DNA from: JBBQNJ01 sp038329845
GTDB taxonomy: Bacteria > Planctomycetota > Phycisphaerae > Tepidisphaerales > Tepidisphaeraceae
DNA length: 34,144 nucleotides
NCBI GenBank assembly: GCA_038329845.1
Contig: JBBQNJ010000055.1
Span: 1 to 34,144 of the forward strand
Reading direction: 5' to 3'
This document shows, piece by piece, positions 27,750 to 34,144 of the stretch (within the stretch, counting starts at the first letter, position 1; the number at the start of each line of letters is the position of its first letter). A model generated the notes under the pieces. That model saw only the letters and a program-made list of their open reading frames with translations. It did not search any database and was not told the DNA's origin. A program made the translations under genes and the position numbers.

Positions 27750-29618
27750 TCATGGACGTTGTGTCAAGATCACCAAACAATACCCCGGCACCCGGGTCAT
27801 TTGCGCGGTCTTGGCGGGGGACGGTTCTTCAACGCCGTCGGCAGTGACGCGCATCGAAAGCAGCGGTGCATCGCCGAGTAATTCCCGTCCCGATGGCAAC
27901 TCAATCATTTTCGCGGTCTTGTTGGCCACCAGCAGTGACCGGCGTCCATCGGTGCCGATCACGGGCAGAATTTCCAGCGCCTGCGGATCGGGATTGGCGA
28001 ATTGTGCGACCTTCCCAACCAGATACTTCGGCCCCCAGCGAAACAGCGGTGCCGTCAGGCGAGGGACATTGTGGCTATCGAGAATGCCGTAGGCATTGCC
28101 CTTGACATGCCAGACGGCCGCCCCGTCGATACCGGCCAGGGCCGCGCGCGCAACCACGCCCGCCTGGAACACCGCCCCGACGCTGTTGGCGTGCCGGCGC
28201 TCCATCGGCTCCCACGTCCACTTGACGTTGTATTCGGTGAGAAAAACCTCGACATGCCGATCCGGCGCTGCTTCATCGACGGTGCGGCGCATGTACCGCG
28301 CGTGCTCCTCGACCGAATCCAGCCGCGACATCAACATTTCGTTCGAGTCCGTCGCGTTACCCACGCCATAGTTGTGGTAACTGACGAAATCAGTGTATTC
28401 GATGCAATTCAATAGAAATGACTCGACCCATTTGGGGTTGGCCCAGGTGAATGCCGGACCCCCGAATTTCGCCTTTGGATCCTCGGCCCGCATGGCCGCG
28501 ACCACGCGGTTGTAGATCGGCCACAGGTCGTCGAGCCGGTTCGCCTTGTCGTAAATTTCGTCGCGCTCGTTGAGGATTTCCCAATAGTCGATCCGCCGCC
28601 CCACCGGGTCGCGCATGGTCTTGAGCAAGTCCACGCACATCGCCGCGAAATCGTCGAGATGCTCCTCGGCCAGCCGCGAACTGCCCGGGACACACATCCA
28701 TTTCGGCCAGGTCGAGATGTTCATCATCACCTTGGCGTTGCCATAGCCCGGCGCTGCGCCATCCCAACAGGCCTTCATCTTTTCGACATCAAAGTGCTTC
28801 TGCTCGGCGTCGAGATACTGCTTGGGAAAGTTGCCCTGGTGGACCCGGATCAGCGGGGCGTGCAAGTCCTTCATGAACGCGACAAAGCCCGGATCGGCCG
28901 CCGACGCGGGGCTGTGAACCTCGTAGTCAGCCACGCCCCAGAGCATCGCCGGGGCCTTGGCGACGGTCTTCTCCCAAGTGATCGTCACGTCAATCGAGCG
29001 CGCCGCGATCGCGGAATCCGGCTTGTCGGGCGGAAGCGCCTTCGTCGTGTTCGCCGCAGCGGCGTCATCGGGCAGGGCCGGTGCATCGGCCGCTACGCCG
29101 GCGGCCACCACGCCAGCGCCCGCCACTACAGCAGCCGCTGCGCCACCCCTCGCCGCGATGGGTGAAAGAATGACCGCGTCCAACGCAGGCGCTTTTTCTC
29201 CCGCTCCTCGGACGATGTAGAGTTTATCTCCAAGCTGGGCGCGCGAAATCTTGCCCACGCTCGTCCACTTCCAGTCGGCCGGCTTGGCCCACACCTGCTT
29301 GAACTCTTTCTGCTTGCCGTTGACAAGCGCCTTGAGCAGCAGCGGTCCGCCGCGATGGCGCAGGTGCAGGATAAACGCATCCCCCTCGGCCGGCGTGGGG
29401 ACTACGGCCAGCGGCTGCCAGGCCTTGGCATTGGTCACGGCCTTGCCGCCCGAGGCCCCCGCGTCGTCGATCACGCGGCTGTCGCTTCCGATTACCGACT
29501 CGGCTTCGATCTTCGTGCCGGCCGGATCGTCGGCCCGGACGGGCGCTGAAAAATTCACCAGCGCGAACACAGCACAAGTCACTATCCAAACCGCGCGCCG
29601 AGTGATCCGTTGCACCAT
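27750..29618 (-). CDS. Secreted GH39-like glycoside hydrolase with CBM-like N-terminus
   Basis: A 622-residue exported enzyme. The signal peptide is MVQRITRRAVWIVTCAVFALVNFSAPVRA. Residues about 32-150 form a beta domain of the carbohydrate-binding type (IEAESVIGSD, GASGGKAVTNAKAW). An Ala-rich linker follows (about 155-200), then a TIM-barrel catalytic domain. The acid/base Glu is E351 in WEILNERDE and the nucleophile is E462 in VFLTEYNVKW; these clan GH-A motifs and their spacing fit GH39, though GH5-like families are possible. The start is set by GGAGGTG five bases before ATG 29618. It is the last gene of the LacI-headed operon, 49 bases after the pseudopilin gene. Substrate unknown, possibly a plant or algal glycan. 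Confidence 0.82.
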   Translation of the reverse strand: MVQRITRRAVWIVTCAVFALVNFSAPVRADDPAGTKIEAESVIGSDSRVIDDAGASGGKAVTNAKAWQPLAVVPTPAEGDAFILHLRHRGGPLLLKALVNGKQKEFKQVWAKPADWKWTSVGKISRAQLGDKLYIVRGAGEKAPALDAVILSPIAARGGAAAAVVAGAGVVAAGVAADAPALPDDAAAANTTKALPPDKPDSAIAARSIDVTITWEKTVAKAPAMLWGVADYEVHSPASAADPGFVAFMKDLHAPLIRVHQGNFPKQYLDAEQKHFDVEKMKACWDGAAPGYGNAKVMMNISTWPKWMCVPGSSRLAEEHLDDFAAMCVDLLKTMRDPVGRRIDYWEILNERDEIYDKANRLDDLWPIYNRVVAAMRAEDPKAKFGGPAFTWANPKWVESFLLNCIEYTDFVSYHNYGVGNATDSNEMLMSRLDSVEEHARYMRRTVDEAAPDRHVEVFLTEYNVKWTWEPMERRHANSVGAVFQAGVVARAALAGIDGAAVWHVKGNAYGILDSHNVPRLTAPLFRWGPKYLVGKVAQFANPDPQALEILPVIGTDGRRSLLVANKTAKMIELPSGRELLGDAPLLSMRVTADGVEEPSPAKTAQMTRVPGYCLVILTQRP

Positions 29619-29667
29619 CACACCTCCATAAAGAATGGGGTCGGCAGCTCGATGGCTGTTGGGCAAT

Positions 29668-30378
29668 TCACGGGAGAAACCGGGCATCTTTCGCCGGAAG
29701 CACGTTGGGGAAAACGGTGGGCGTTTCCTCGCGGTAGGCCAGCACATGGCCGTCCAGGAAAAGGATATTCGCCTGGTTGCCGCCGTGGCGATAATCGACC
29801 GAAAAGTCCGCCGGATGGGTCGCGGTCCCGAAGCCAGTATACCAGGGATGGTCGAACCCTTGGTTGTCCACCGAGTCCATGAACCAAATCATCTCGGCGT
29901 GGGCCTTGATGGGGCTGATCGATCGACTGGCGCCGCCGCCGCCGTAGGCCAGGTGCTGGTTATGCCCGTAGACATTTTTGTCGCCGATCTTTCGGTAGTT
30001 GGTGTCGCGCGTTCCCGACACCGGACAGATCATGACCGGGCGAAAGCTCGTGACCCGTTCCTGGGCCGCCAGGTACGGCGCCAGTTCATTCTTCAGGGGC
30101 TGATAATTGTTGCCGTTGGGAGGTCCGCCCGTCCCCCACGCCTGGGGCAAGACCCCCAGGCGACCGTTGACGCTGCGCCCGTCGCCCAAGTACATGATCG
30201 ACGCCTGCCCGATCTGGCGCAGATTGCTGGCGCACTGCACCAGCATCGCCTGCTGCCGGGCCTTGGCCAGCGCCGGCAGCAGGATGGCGATAAGGACGGC
30301 GATAATCCCCACGACGACAAGCAACTCGACAAGGGTAAAACCGACACGCGCGCGGGTTGTCAATCGTCTTGCATTCAT
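29668..30378 (-). CDS. Pseudopilin-type protein (N-methylation domain, H-X-DG tail)
   Basis: A 236-residue protein. The N-terminus carries a type IV prepilin cleavage/methylation motif: a basic leader followed by GFTLVELLVVVGIIAVLIA, with cleavage after G27 and F28, E32 conserved. The body includes QCASNLRQIGQA and ends with RHGGNQANILFLDGHV, the planctomycete H-X-DG type signature, here with ten residues between His and Asp. Such proteins are numerous in Planctomycetota and Lentisphaerae, often near sugar-utilisation genes; the function is unclear. GAGGTGA precedes ATG 30378. It sits between the PEP-CTERM gene and the hydrolase, on the same strand. Confidence 0.85.
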   Translation of the reverse strand: MNARRLTTRARVGFTLVELLVVVGIIAVLIAILLPALAKARQQAMLVQCASNLRQIGQASIMYLGDGRSVNGRLGVLPQAWGTGGPPNGNNYQPLKNELAPYLAAQERVTSFRPVMICPVSGTRDTNYRKIGDKNVYGHNQHLAYGGGGASRSISPIKAHAEMIWFMDSVDNQGFDHPWYTGFGTATHPADFSVDYRHGGNQANILFLDGHVLAYREETPTVFPNVLPAKDARFLP

Positions 30379-30435
30379 GATCTCACCTCGGGGTTGATCC
30401 ACCATCCATCCAACACTCATCTGTCACCAATCGCC

Positions 30436-31380
30436 TTACGCCCGGCGGCGCTGGATCATCAACAGCCCGATCCCACCGACCAGACTCACCAGCGAGGCCG
30501 GCTCGGGAATCATCGTTGACGTCACGTCATTGAGCTGTGTGAAGACCTTCACCTCATCAAAATAGGCGTTGTTCTGGATTCCGAACGCCGAATCCGTATA
30601 GAGCTGGAGGTATTGCCCACCGGCCAACGTCATTCCAGTGGCGGTATCCGTGAGCTTCGCCACATTGTTTGCATCGAGTTCCGTTTCGGTGATTCCTCCC
30701 GTCTTGATCGCGTCCCAGTTGGCAGCGCTGAGCATCCACATCGTCCCGTCCTGGGTTCCGGCACCGTTCACATTCGTGTACTTGCTGATGAACAGATAGG
30801 GCGTCTTCTGCCCAGACACCTTGGTCTGACTCGTCGTCGTGGTATCGTAGCCGAACGCCACGTCATCGGGGTTGTTGTTTCCGCCCTTAGTGACTGGCGA
30901 CACACGATAGCCTGTAGCGCCGCCGGTCGCCGAGGCGCTGATTCGCGCCTCGTCGGTAAACGCGTAACTGGCGTTCTGTTCCTGCCGGAACAGGAAACTC
31001 GTGTAAACGGTGGTGCCCGCCGGAATGCTGAGCGTATTGGGCAGCGGCCGGCTGGCGATCCAGTTGCCGTACGTGCTGGCCGAGTTGTGGTTGTTCTGCA
31101 CCTGCCCGACGTTGCCCGTCGTAGGAAAGTCAGTGAAACTCAAGCTTGACGAAGACACCACATCGACGTTGCGCAATCCGGTCGTGGCGCTGCCCCCTTC
31201 GCCCCAGGCGGTGCCGTTCCACCCCGCCCCGCCGGTCTTGCCGACCAACTCGTCGGACGCGGCGGAATAGGTGTAATCAAAACCCTCGTAAAGCAGCAAT
31301 CCCGCCTGGGCACACACCGGGACGCTCGTCGCCGCCGCGGCGGCGATCAGAAACAACAAGGACTTCATGGAACGCTTCAT
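30436..31380 (-). CDS. PEP-CTERM sorting-domain protein
   Basis: A 314-residue exported protein. A signal peptide (MKRSMKSLLFLIAAAAATSV, to about residue 26) is followed by a Ser/Thr/Gly/Asn-rich body with repeated beta-type segments. The C-terminus is a classical PEP-CTERM: IPEPASLVSLVGGIGLLMI then QRRRA. Such proteins are recognised by an exosortase for anchoring or sorting at the cell surface. No exosortase is in the window. The start ATG 31380 has GGAGG at 31386-31390. It begins 30 bases after the end of the LacI gene and probably shares its transcript. Confidence 0.88.
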   Translation of the reverse strand: MKRSMKSLLFLIAAAAATSVPVCAQAGLLLYEGFDYTYSAASDELVGKTGGAGWNGTAWGEGGSATTGLRNVDVVSSSSLSFTDFPTTGNVGQVQNNHNSASTYGNWIASRPLPNTLSIPAGTTVYTSFLFRQEQNASYAFTDEARISASATGGATGYRVSPVTKGGNNNPDDVAFGYDTTTTSQTKVSGQKTPYLFISKYTNVNGAGTQDGTMWMLSAANWDAIKTGGITETELDANNVAKLTDTATGMTLAGGQYLQLYTDSAFGIQNNAYFDEVKVFTQLNDVTSTMIPEPASLVSLVGGIGLLMIQRRRA

Positions 31381-31410
31381 AACGACCTCCAAAAAAAGGG
31401 GTAAATGGTG

Positions 31411-32499
31411 TCAATTCAAGTTTTTCACGCTCTTTCGCTCGATCAACGTCGGCGAAATGACGATCACTTTTCGTTCGGCATCGGGCTGCGCGATCCGGTG
31501 CAGCAACTGACGGACGGTCTGATGCATCTGCTCATCGGCGCGGCTGTCGATGGTTGTCACGGCCGGGGTCAGGTACCCGCTCTCGGGTAAATTGTCATAC
31601 CCAACCAACGAAATCGCATCGGGAACGTCGATCCCTTCGGCGTCAAACGCCGCGATGGCGGTCATGGCGACCTGGTCGTTGTGACACAGCATCGCCGTGG
31701 GCCGATCCGATGGTTGGGCGCTCTTCCACCGCCGGGCGAACTCGACGCAGGCACCGAAAAAGTCCTCGAATCGCCCGGTGTCTTCCTGCCAGTTGAACCA
31801 CCGCGGGTCATACACGCCGCGCTGCTGATAGATCCGCACCGCAAGGTAATCGGGATTCGACCCACCCGGGCGCAGGCGCGACGGCGGGGCGCACAAAAAT
31901 CCAATCCGCCGATGCCCGTTGTCGCGCAGCAGGTCCAGACCCATCGCCAATCCCGCGCGCGAGTCGAGGGTGATCTGGTCGAACTCGCACTCGAAGCTTC
32001 CTCCGAACAGGACGATCGGGAGATTGCCGCGAAAGACATTACGATGCTGCTCGATATCCAGCGGCTCATAGACCGGCCCGACGATCAGCCCTTCGACGGC
32101 ATCGGAATGCATCTGTCGCACCCGATTCAGCTCGTGGGCGGAATCGCCGTCGGTAATGGAGATCTGGAGGCGAAATCCATTCGATCGGATGAGCCGCTCG
32201 ACCAGATCGGCGACGCGGGCGAAAAAAGGGTTGGAAAAGTCGCGGGTGAGCATCAGGCCGATCTGGCCGGACCGCCCGCGGGCCAGTTGCTGTGCCGCCC
32301 CGACCGGGGCGTAGCCGAGCTTTCGCACGGCCATGTCAACCCGCTGGCGGGTGGCCGAGGAGTATCTTTCGTTGAGATTGCGGTTGAGGATGTCAGAGAC
32401 GGTGGTCCGTCCAAGACCCGCCGCCCGCGCCACGGCCTCGAGGGTGACCCGTCCTCTCGGGGGGTTCAAAAAGACAGCTTCTTCGGAGCGGTCCGACAT
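31411..32499 (-). CDS. LacI-family transcriptional regulator
   Basis: A 362-residue repressor. The helix-turn-helix region is residues 17-40 (RVTLEAVARAAGLGRTTVSDILN), followed by the hinge (AAQQLARGRSG) and a periplasmic-binding-protein-like sensor domain (QIGLMLTRDFSNPFFARVADL, GLIVGPVYEP, ISLVGYDNLPESGYLTP). It heads a co-directional run with the PEP-CTERM, pseudopilin and hydrolase genes, and presumably senses a sugar released by the hydrolase. The start ATG 32499 is 2-3 bases from the predicted transcription start, so the mRNA may be leaderless. Two near-identical operators flank this start (32515-32528 and 32483-32496), suggesting autorepression. The N-terminal 16 residues are not part of the HTH. 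Confidence 0.92.
   Translation of the reverse strand: MSDRSEEAVFLNPPRGRVTLEAVARAAGLGRTTVSDILNRNLNERYSSATRQRVDMAVRKLGYAPVGAAQQLARGRSGQIGLMLTRDFSNPFFARVADLVERLIRSNGFRLQISITDGDSAHELNRVRQMHSDAVEGLIVGPVYEPLDIEQHRNVFRGNLPIVLFGGSFECEFDQITLDSRAGLAMGLDLLRDNGHRRIGFLCAPPSRLRPGGSNPDYLAVRIYQQRGVYDPRWFNWQEDTGRFEDFFGACVEFARRWKSAQPSDRPTAMLCHNDQVAMTAIAAFDAEGIDVPDAISLVGYDNLPESGYLTPAVTTIDSRADEQMHQTVRQLLHRIAQPDAERKVIVISPTLIERKSVKNLN
32483..32496. promoter_or_regulatory. Second operator-like site inside the lacI start region
   Basis: TCGGAGCGGTCCGA differs from the palindrome at 32515-32528 at one position. It lies in codons 2-6 of the LacI gene. The two centres are 32.0 bases apart, close to three helical turns, so repressors on both sites would lie on the same face of the DNA. 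Confidence 0.6.
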
Positions 32500-32507
32500 C
32501 TGAATCT

Positions 32508-32536
32508 ATTATCCTCGGAGCGCTCCGAAAAGTCAA
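32508..32536 (-). promoter_or_regulatory. Sigma-70 promoter of the lacI gene
   Basis: On the minus strand a TTGACT (32536-32531) and a GATAAT (32513-32508) are separated by exactly 17 bases. This is close to the consensus TTGACA/TATAAT. The expected transcription start at about 32501 is 2 bases before the ATG at 32499. The whole spacer is occupied by the operator palindrome. Confidence 0.7.
32515..32528. promoter_or_regulatory. Perfect LacI-type operator palindrome
   Basis: TCGGAGCGCTCCGA is a perfect 14-bp palindrome with a central CG, the usual centre of LacI-family operators. It lies between the -35 and -10 elements of the LacI gene promoter, the classic place for repression by steric exclusion. 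The binding protein is inferred to be LacI itself. Confidence 0.7.
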
Positions 32537-33002
32537 GCGAAAAAATCGGAATTTGTTGGTCAGCCCTCGCGGCAGTTGCGCCCAATGCATCCGGAGCGCC
32601 GCCAATTTTGCACCGTTTCGCTGCGACCCACGGGAGCAGCACCCGCGGAAGAAAGAACCCCCATGGTCACGGAGGATTCTAATTTGTCGCTGATGGCTAA
32701 GAATAATTGTCGCTTGACACGCATGGCGCAACGTCAGAAAAAGGGCAGTTTTTCTCGGTATTTCGTGGCGTCGTTGCGAGAGGAATTTGCTTTTCGGGTC
32801 TTCTCCGTCGCGTGAGTTGGATTTTCGCTCCAACCGCAGTCGGATTTCTGGTGCTCGCGCATAGTCAGTGTGGAGGCCTCACCTATGGCCGCGAGCGGTA
32901 TAATCGCCTTGCGAAGCGATTGGCCTACGATTTGATGTCAGGTGAGCCAACTCGGCCGGATCGACCGGTCGAGGGAGTCAAAAACGAAGGAAAGATACGA
33001 CG
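32537..33002. other. Intergenic region upstream of htpX
   Basis: No gene is supported. A TATAAT at 32899-32904 could be the -10 of the htpX promoter, but the -35 region is not recognisable. A perfect 12-bp palindrome, TCGACCGGTCGA, lies at 32961-32972, 30 bases before the htpX start. The short open frames here (for example 32707-33006) lack family features. Confidence 0.45.
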
Positions 33003-33851
33003 ATGAGCAAGTTTTATAACAACGTGAAGACCGCGATGCTGCTGGGATTGATGACCGCGCTGATCCTGTGGATCGGCTCGCTGCTGGGCGGGCAACGGGG
33101 GGTTCTGATGGCGCTGATCCTCGCGGCGATCATGAACTTCGTGGGATTCTTCTTCAGCGACAAGATCGCCCTGGCCACGATGCGGGCCCAGGAGGTTGGC
33201 CAAGACCACGAGCTTTACAGGATCGTCCAGGAACTGACCACCCGGGCACAGCTCCCGATGCCAAGGGTCTATGTCTCTCCGACGCCGGCACCCAACGCCT
33301 TCGCCACCGGACGCGGTCCGCACCACGCCGCCGTCTGCGCTACCGCCGGGTTGTTGCAGATGCTGGATCGCAATGAGATCGCCGGCGTGATGGCCCACGA
33401 GCTGGCGCACGTCAAGCACCGCGACATTCTGATCCAGAGCGTCGCCGCGACCATCGGGGGGGCTATCAGCTACCTCGGCTACATGTTCATGTTCGGCGGC
33501 GGCGGGCGCGACCGCGAGGGGGGCAACCCCATCGCCGGCCTTCTGGTCCTGCTGCTCGGCCCCCTTGCCGCCGGATTGATTCAAGCCGCCATCAGCCGAT
33601 CCCGCGAGTTCAACGCTGACAAGGAAGGCGCCGAACTGACCGGCAATCCCATGGACCTGGCGACCGCCCTCGAAAAGATCCACCATGGCGCTTCGCGGAT
33701 CCCATTGAACGTCAACCCGGCATTCAACAGCATGTTCATCGCCGAGCCGCGCAATCTCATGAAAGGCCTGGCCAACCTCTTCCGCACCCACCCCCCTCTG
33801 GAGCAGCGCCTGATGAACCTGATCGGCCAGCCCACCACCGGCCGCTTTTGA
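33003..33851 (+). CDS. htpX: Membrane-bound zinc metalloprotease HtpX
   Basis: A 282-residue M48-family peptidase. Two N-terminal membrane helices (about 10-27 and 33-52) precede the protease domain. The zinc motif is H132-E133-LA-H136 in MAHELAHVKHRD, and the third ligand is E202 in SREFNADKEGA. Later helices lie at about 142-164 and 178-195. It degrades damaged membrane proteins in cooperation with FtsH. GAAGGAAAG precedes ATG 33003 at a good distance. Its length is close to that of typical HtpX (about 280-290 residues). It is monocistronic and ends 138 bases before the right insertion-sequence copy. Confidence 0.95.
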   Translation: MSKFYNNVKTAMLLGLMTALILWIGSLLGGQRGVLMALILAAIMNFVGFFFSDKIALATMRAQEVGQDHELYRIVQELTTRAQLPMPRVYVSPTPAPNAFATGRGPHHAAVCATAGLLQMLDRNEIAGVMAHELAHVKHRDILIQSVAATIGGAISYLGYMFMFGGGGRDREGGNPIAGLLVLLLGPLAAGLIQAAISRSREFNADKEGAELTGNPMDLATALEKIHHGASRIPLNVNPAFNSMFIAEPRNLMKGLANLFRTHPPLEQRLMNLIGQPTTGRF

Positions 33852-33989
33852 TTCGGCCCGGCCGCCCCACGAGCAAAGGGCCAGAAGAATATTCCCCACC
33901 GCCCGAGACCCCGGGCAGCATCTCTCATGAAGCGCGCCACCCCCGCAGCGCCCATCGTTCGCACGAAAACAAAAAAATCAGATGAACGA
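33852..33989. other. Intergenic spacer before the right insertion sequence
   Basis: No gene or clear terminator is seen. The last 30 bases are A-rich and run into the inverted copy of the insertion-sequence end. Confidence 0.5.
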
Positions 33990-34144
33990 AAAAAGGGGAC
34001 GCGCTGAATGCCATTCACTTAACGCTCCCCGCTTTCATTGTTTTCTTCAGTTTACGTCGGGGAATCGTCATTTTTCGATAGGTGTCCTGCAAGTCCTTGA
34101 TGACCCGCGGCTCATGGCGGTCACGACGTTTGTTCACCGCCAAC
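33990..34144 (-). mobile_element. 3' end of the same insertion sequence, right copy (inverted)
   Basis: Bases 33990-34129 are the exact reverse complement of 140-1, and a further 15 bases continue the element to the window end. A 19-bp end motif (one mismatch) lies at 33987-34005. The flanking sequence differs from that beyond 140, so the identity ends at the element border on both sides. Confidence 0.85.
34015..34143 (-). CDS. Transposase C-terminus, IS4/DDE type (5' partial), second copy
   Basis: The same 37-residue tail as at 2-115, extended upstream by five residues (LAVNK) before the window ends. Stop TGA is at 34017-34015. The LAVNKRRDRHEPRVIK sequence matches the NKR-x-HEPR C-terminal region of IS4-type transposases. 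Because the 5' part is missing, I cannot judge whether it is intact. Confidence 0.65.
   Translation of the reverse strand: MAVNKRRDRHEPRVIKDLQDTYRKMTIPRRKLKKTMKAGSVK

Noticed and set aside
32707..33006. A 99-residue open frame upstream of htpX
   Set aside because: No domain or ribosome binding site, and it overlaps the htpX start and its probable promoter region.

Overview
The window looks like a piece of a high-GC planctomycete chromosome, most likely close to the class Phycisphaerae. This is inferred from gene content, not from a marker gene. The clues are a PEP-CTERM protein and a pseudopilin-type protein beside a LacI regulator and a glycoside hydrolase, an acyl carrier protein with a long internal insert, several families of short interspersed repeats of a kind common in Planctomycetota, and frequent use of weak Shine-Dalgarno sites and GTG starts. 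No rRNA, tRNA or CRISPR array was seen.

Both ends are the same sequence in opposite orientation. Bases 1-140 are a perfect inverted copy of 33990-34129, and both encode the last 37 residues of one transposase, pointing inward. The window therefore probably ends where an assembly broke at a repeated insertion sequence. A GGGGACGCGC-type repeat family forms the element's end, and a stand-alone hairpin lies further inside.

From left to right: (1) a lone metallophosphoesterase (401-1294, minus). (2) A plus-strand lipid or polyketide-like locus (1762-5925): dehydratase, acyl carrier protein, second dehydratase-like protein, ketosynthase-like protein and ketosynthase. In both the dehydratase pair and the ketosynthase pair, one member keeps the catalytic residues and the other has lost them. 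(3) A PAP2 phosphatase and a secreted unknown protein on the minus strand, next to a coupled pair (8230-12413): a GalU-like protein with a damaged nucleotide-binding loop and a 1107-residue GHMP kinase/nucleotidyltransferase fusion. (4) A heterodimeric ABC exporter (12716-16759) with one degenerate ATP site, then a 29-bp-period repeat array and a radical SAM protein. (5) A minus-strand stretch (19666-24713) with hisF, a two-module ABC-2 permease, a class III aminotransferase and a lipoprotein. (6) A plus-strand sigma factor / anti-sigma / periplasmic metal-sensor-like trio (24871-26508) resembling the CnrH-CnrY-CnrX arrangement. (7) Small genes (26509-27536). (8) A minus-strand sugar module (27750-32499): a LacI regulator, a PEP-CTERM protein, a pseudopilin-like protein and a GH39-like hydrolase. 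The LacI gene has a near-consensus sigma-70 promoter with a perfect operator palindrome between -35 and -10. (9) The membrane protease htpX (33003-33851).

The most notable theme is repeated pairing of an intact enzyme with a degenerate paralogue: ketosynthases, dehydratases, ABC half-transporters and perhaps the nucleotidyltransferases. The best candidate for an undescribed system is the compact locus at 1762-5925, which resembles a ketosynthase/chain-length-factor assembly line with a paired dehydratase and lacks its own ketoreductase and acyltransferase.
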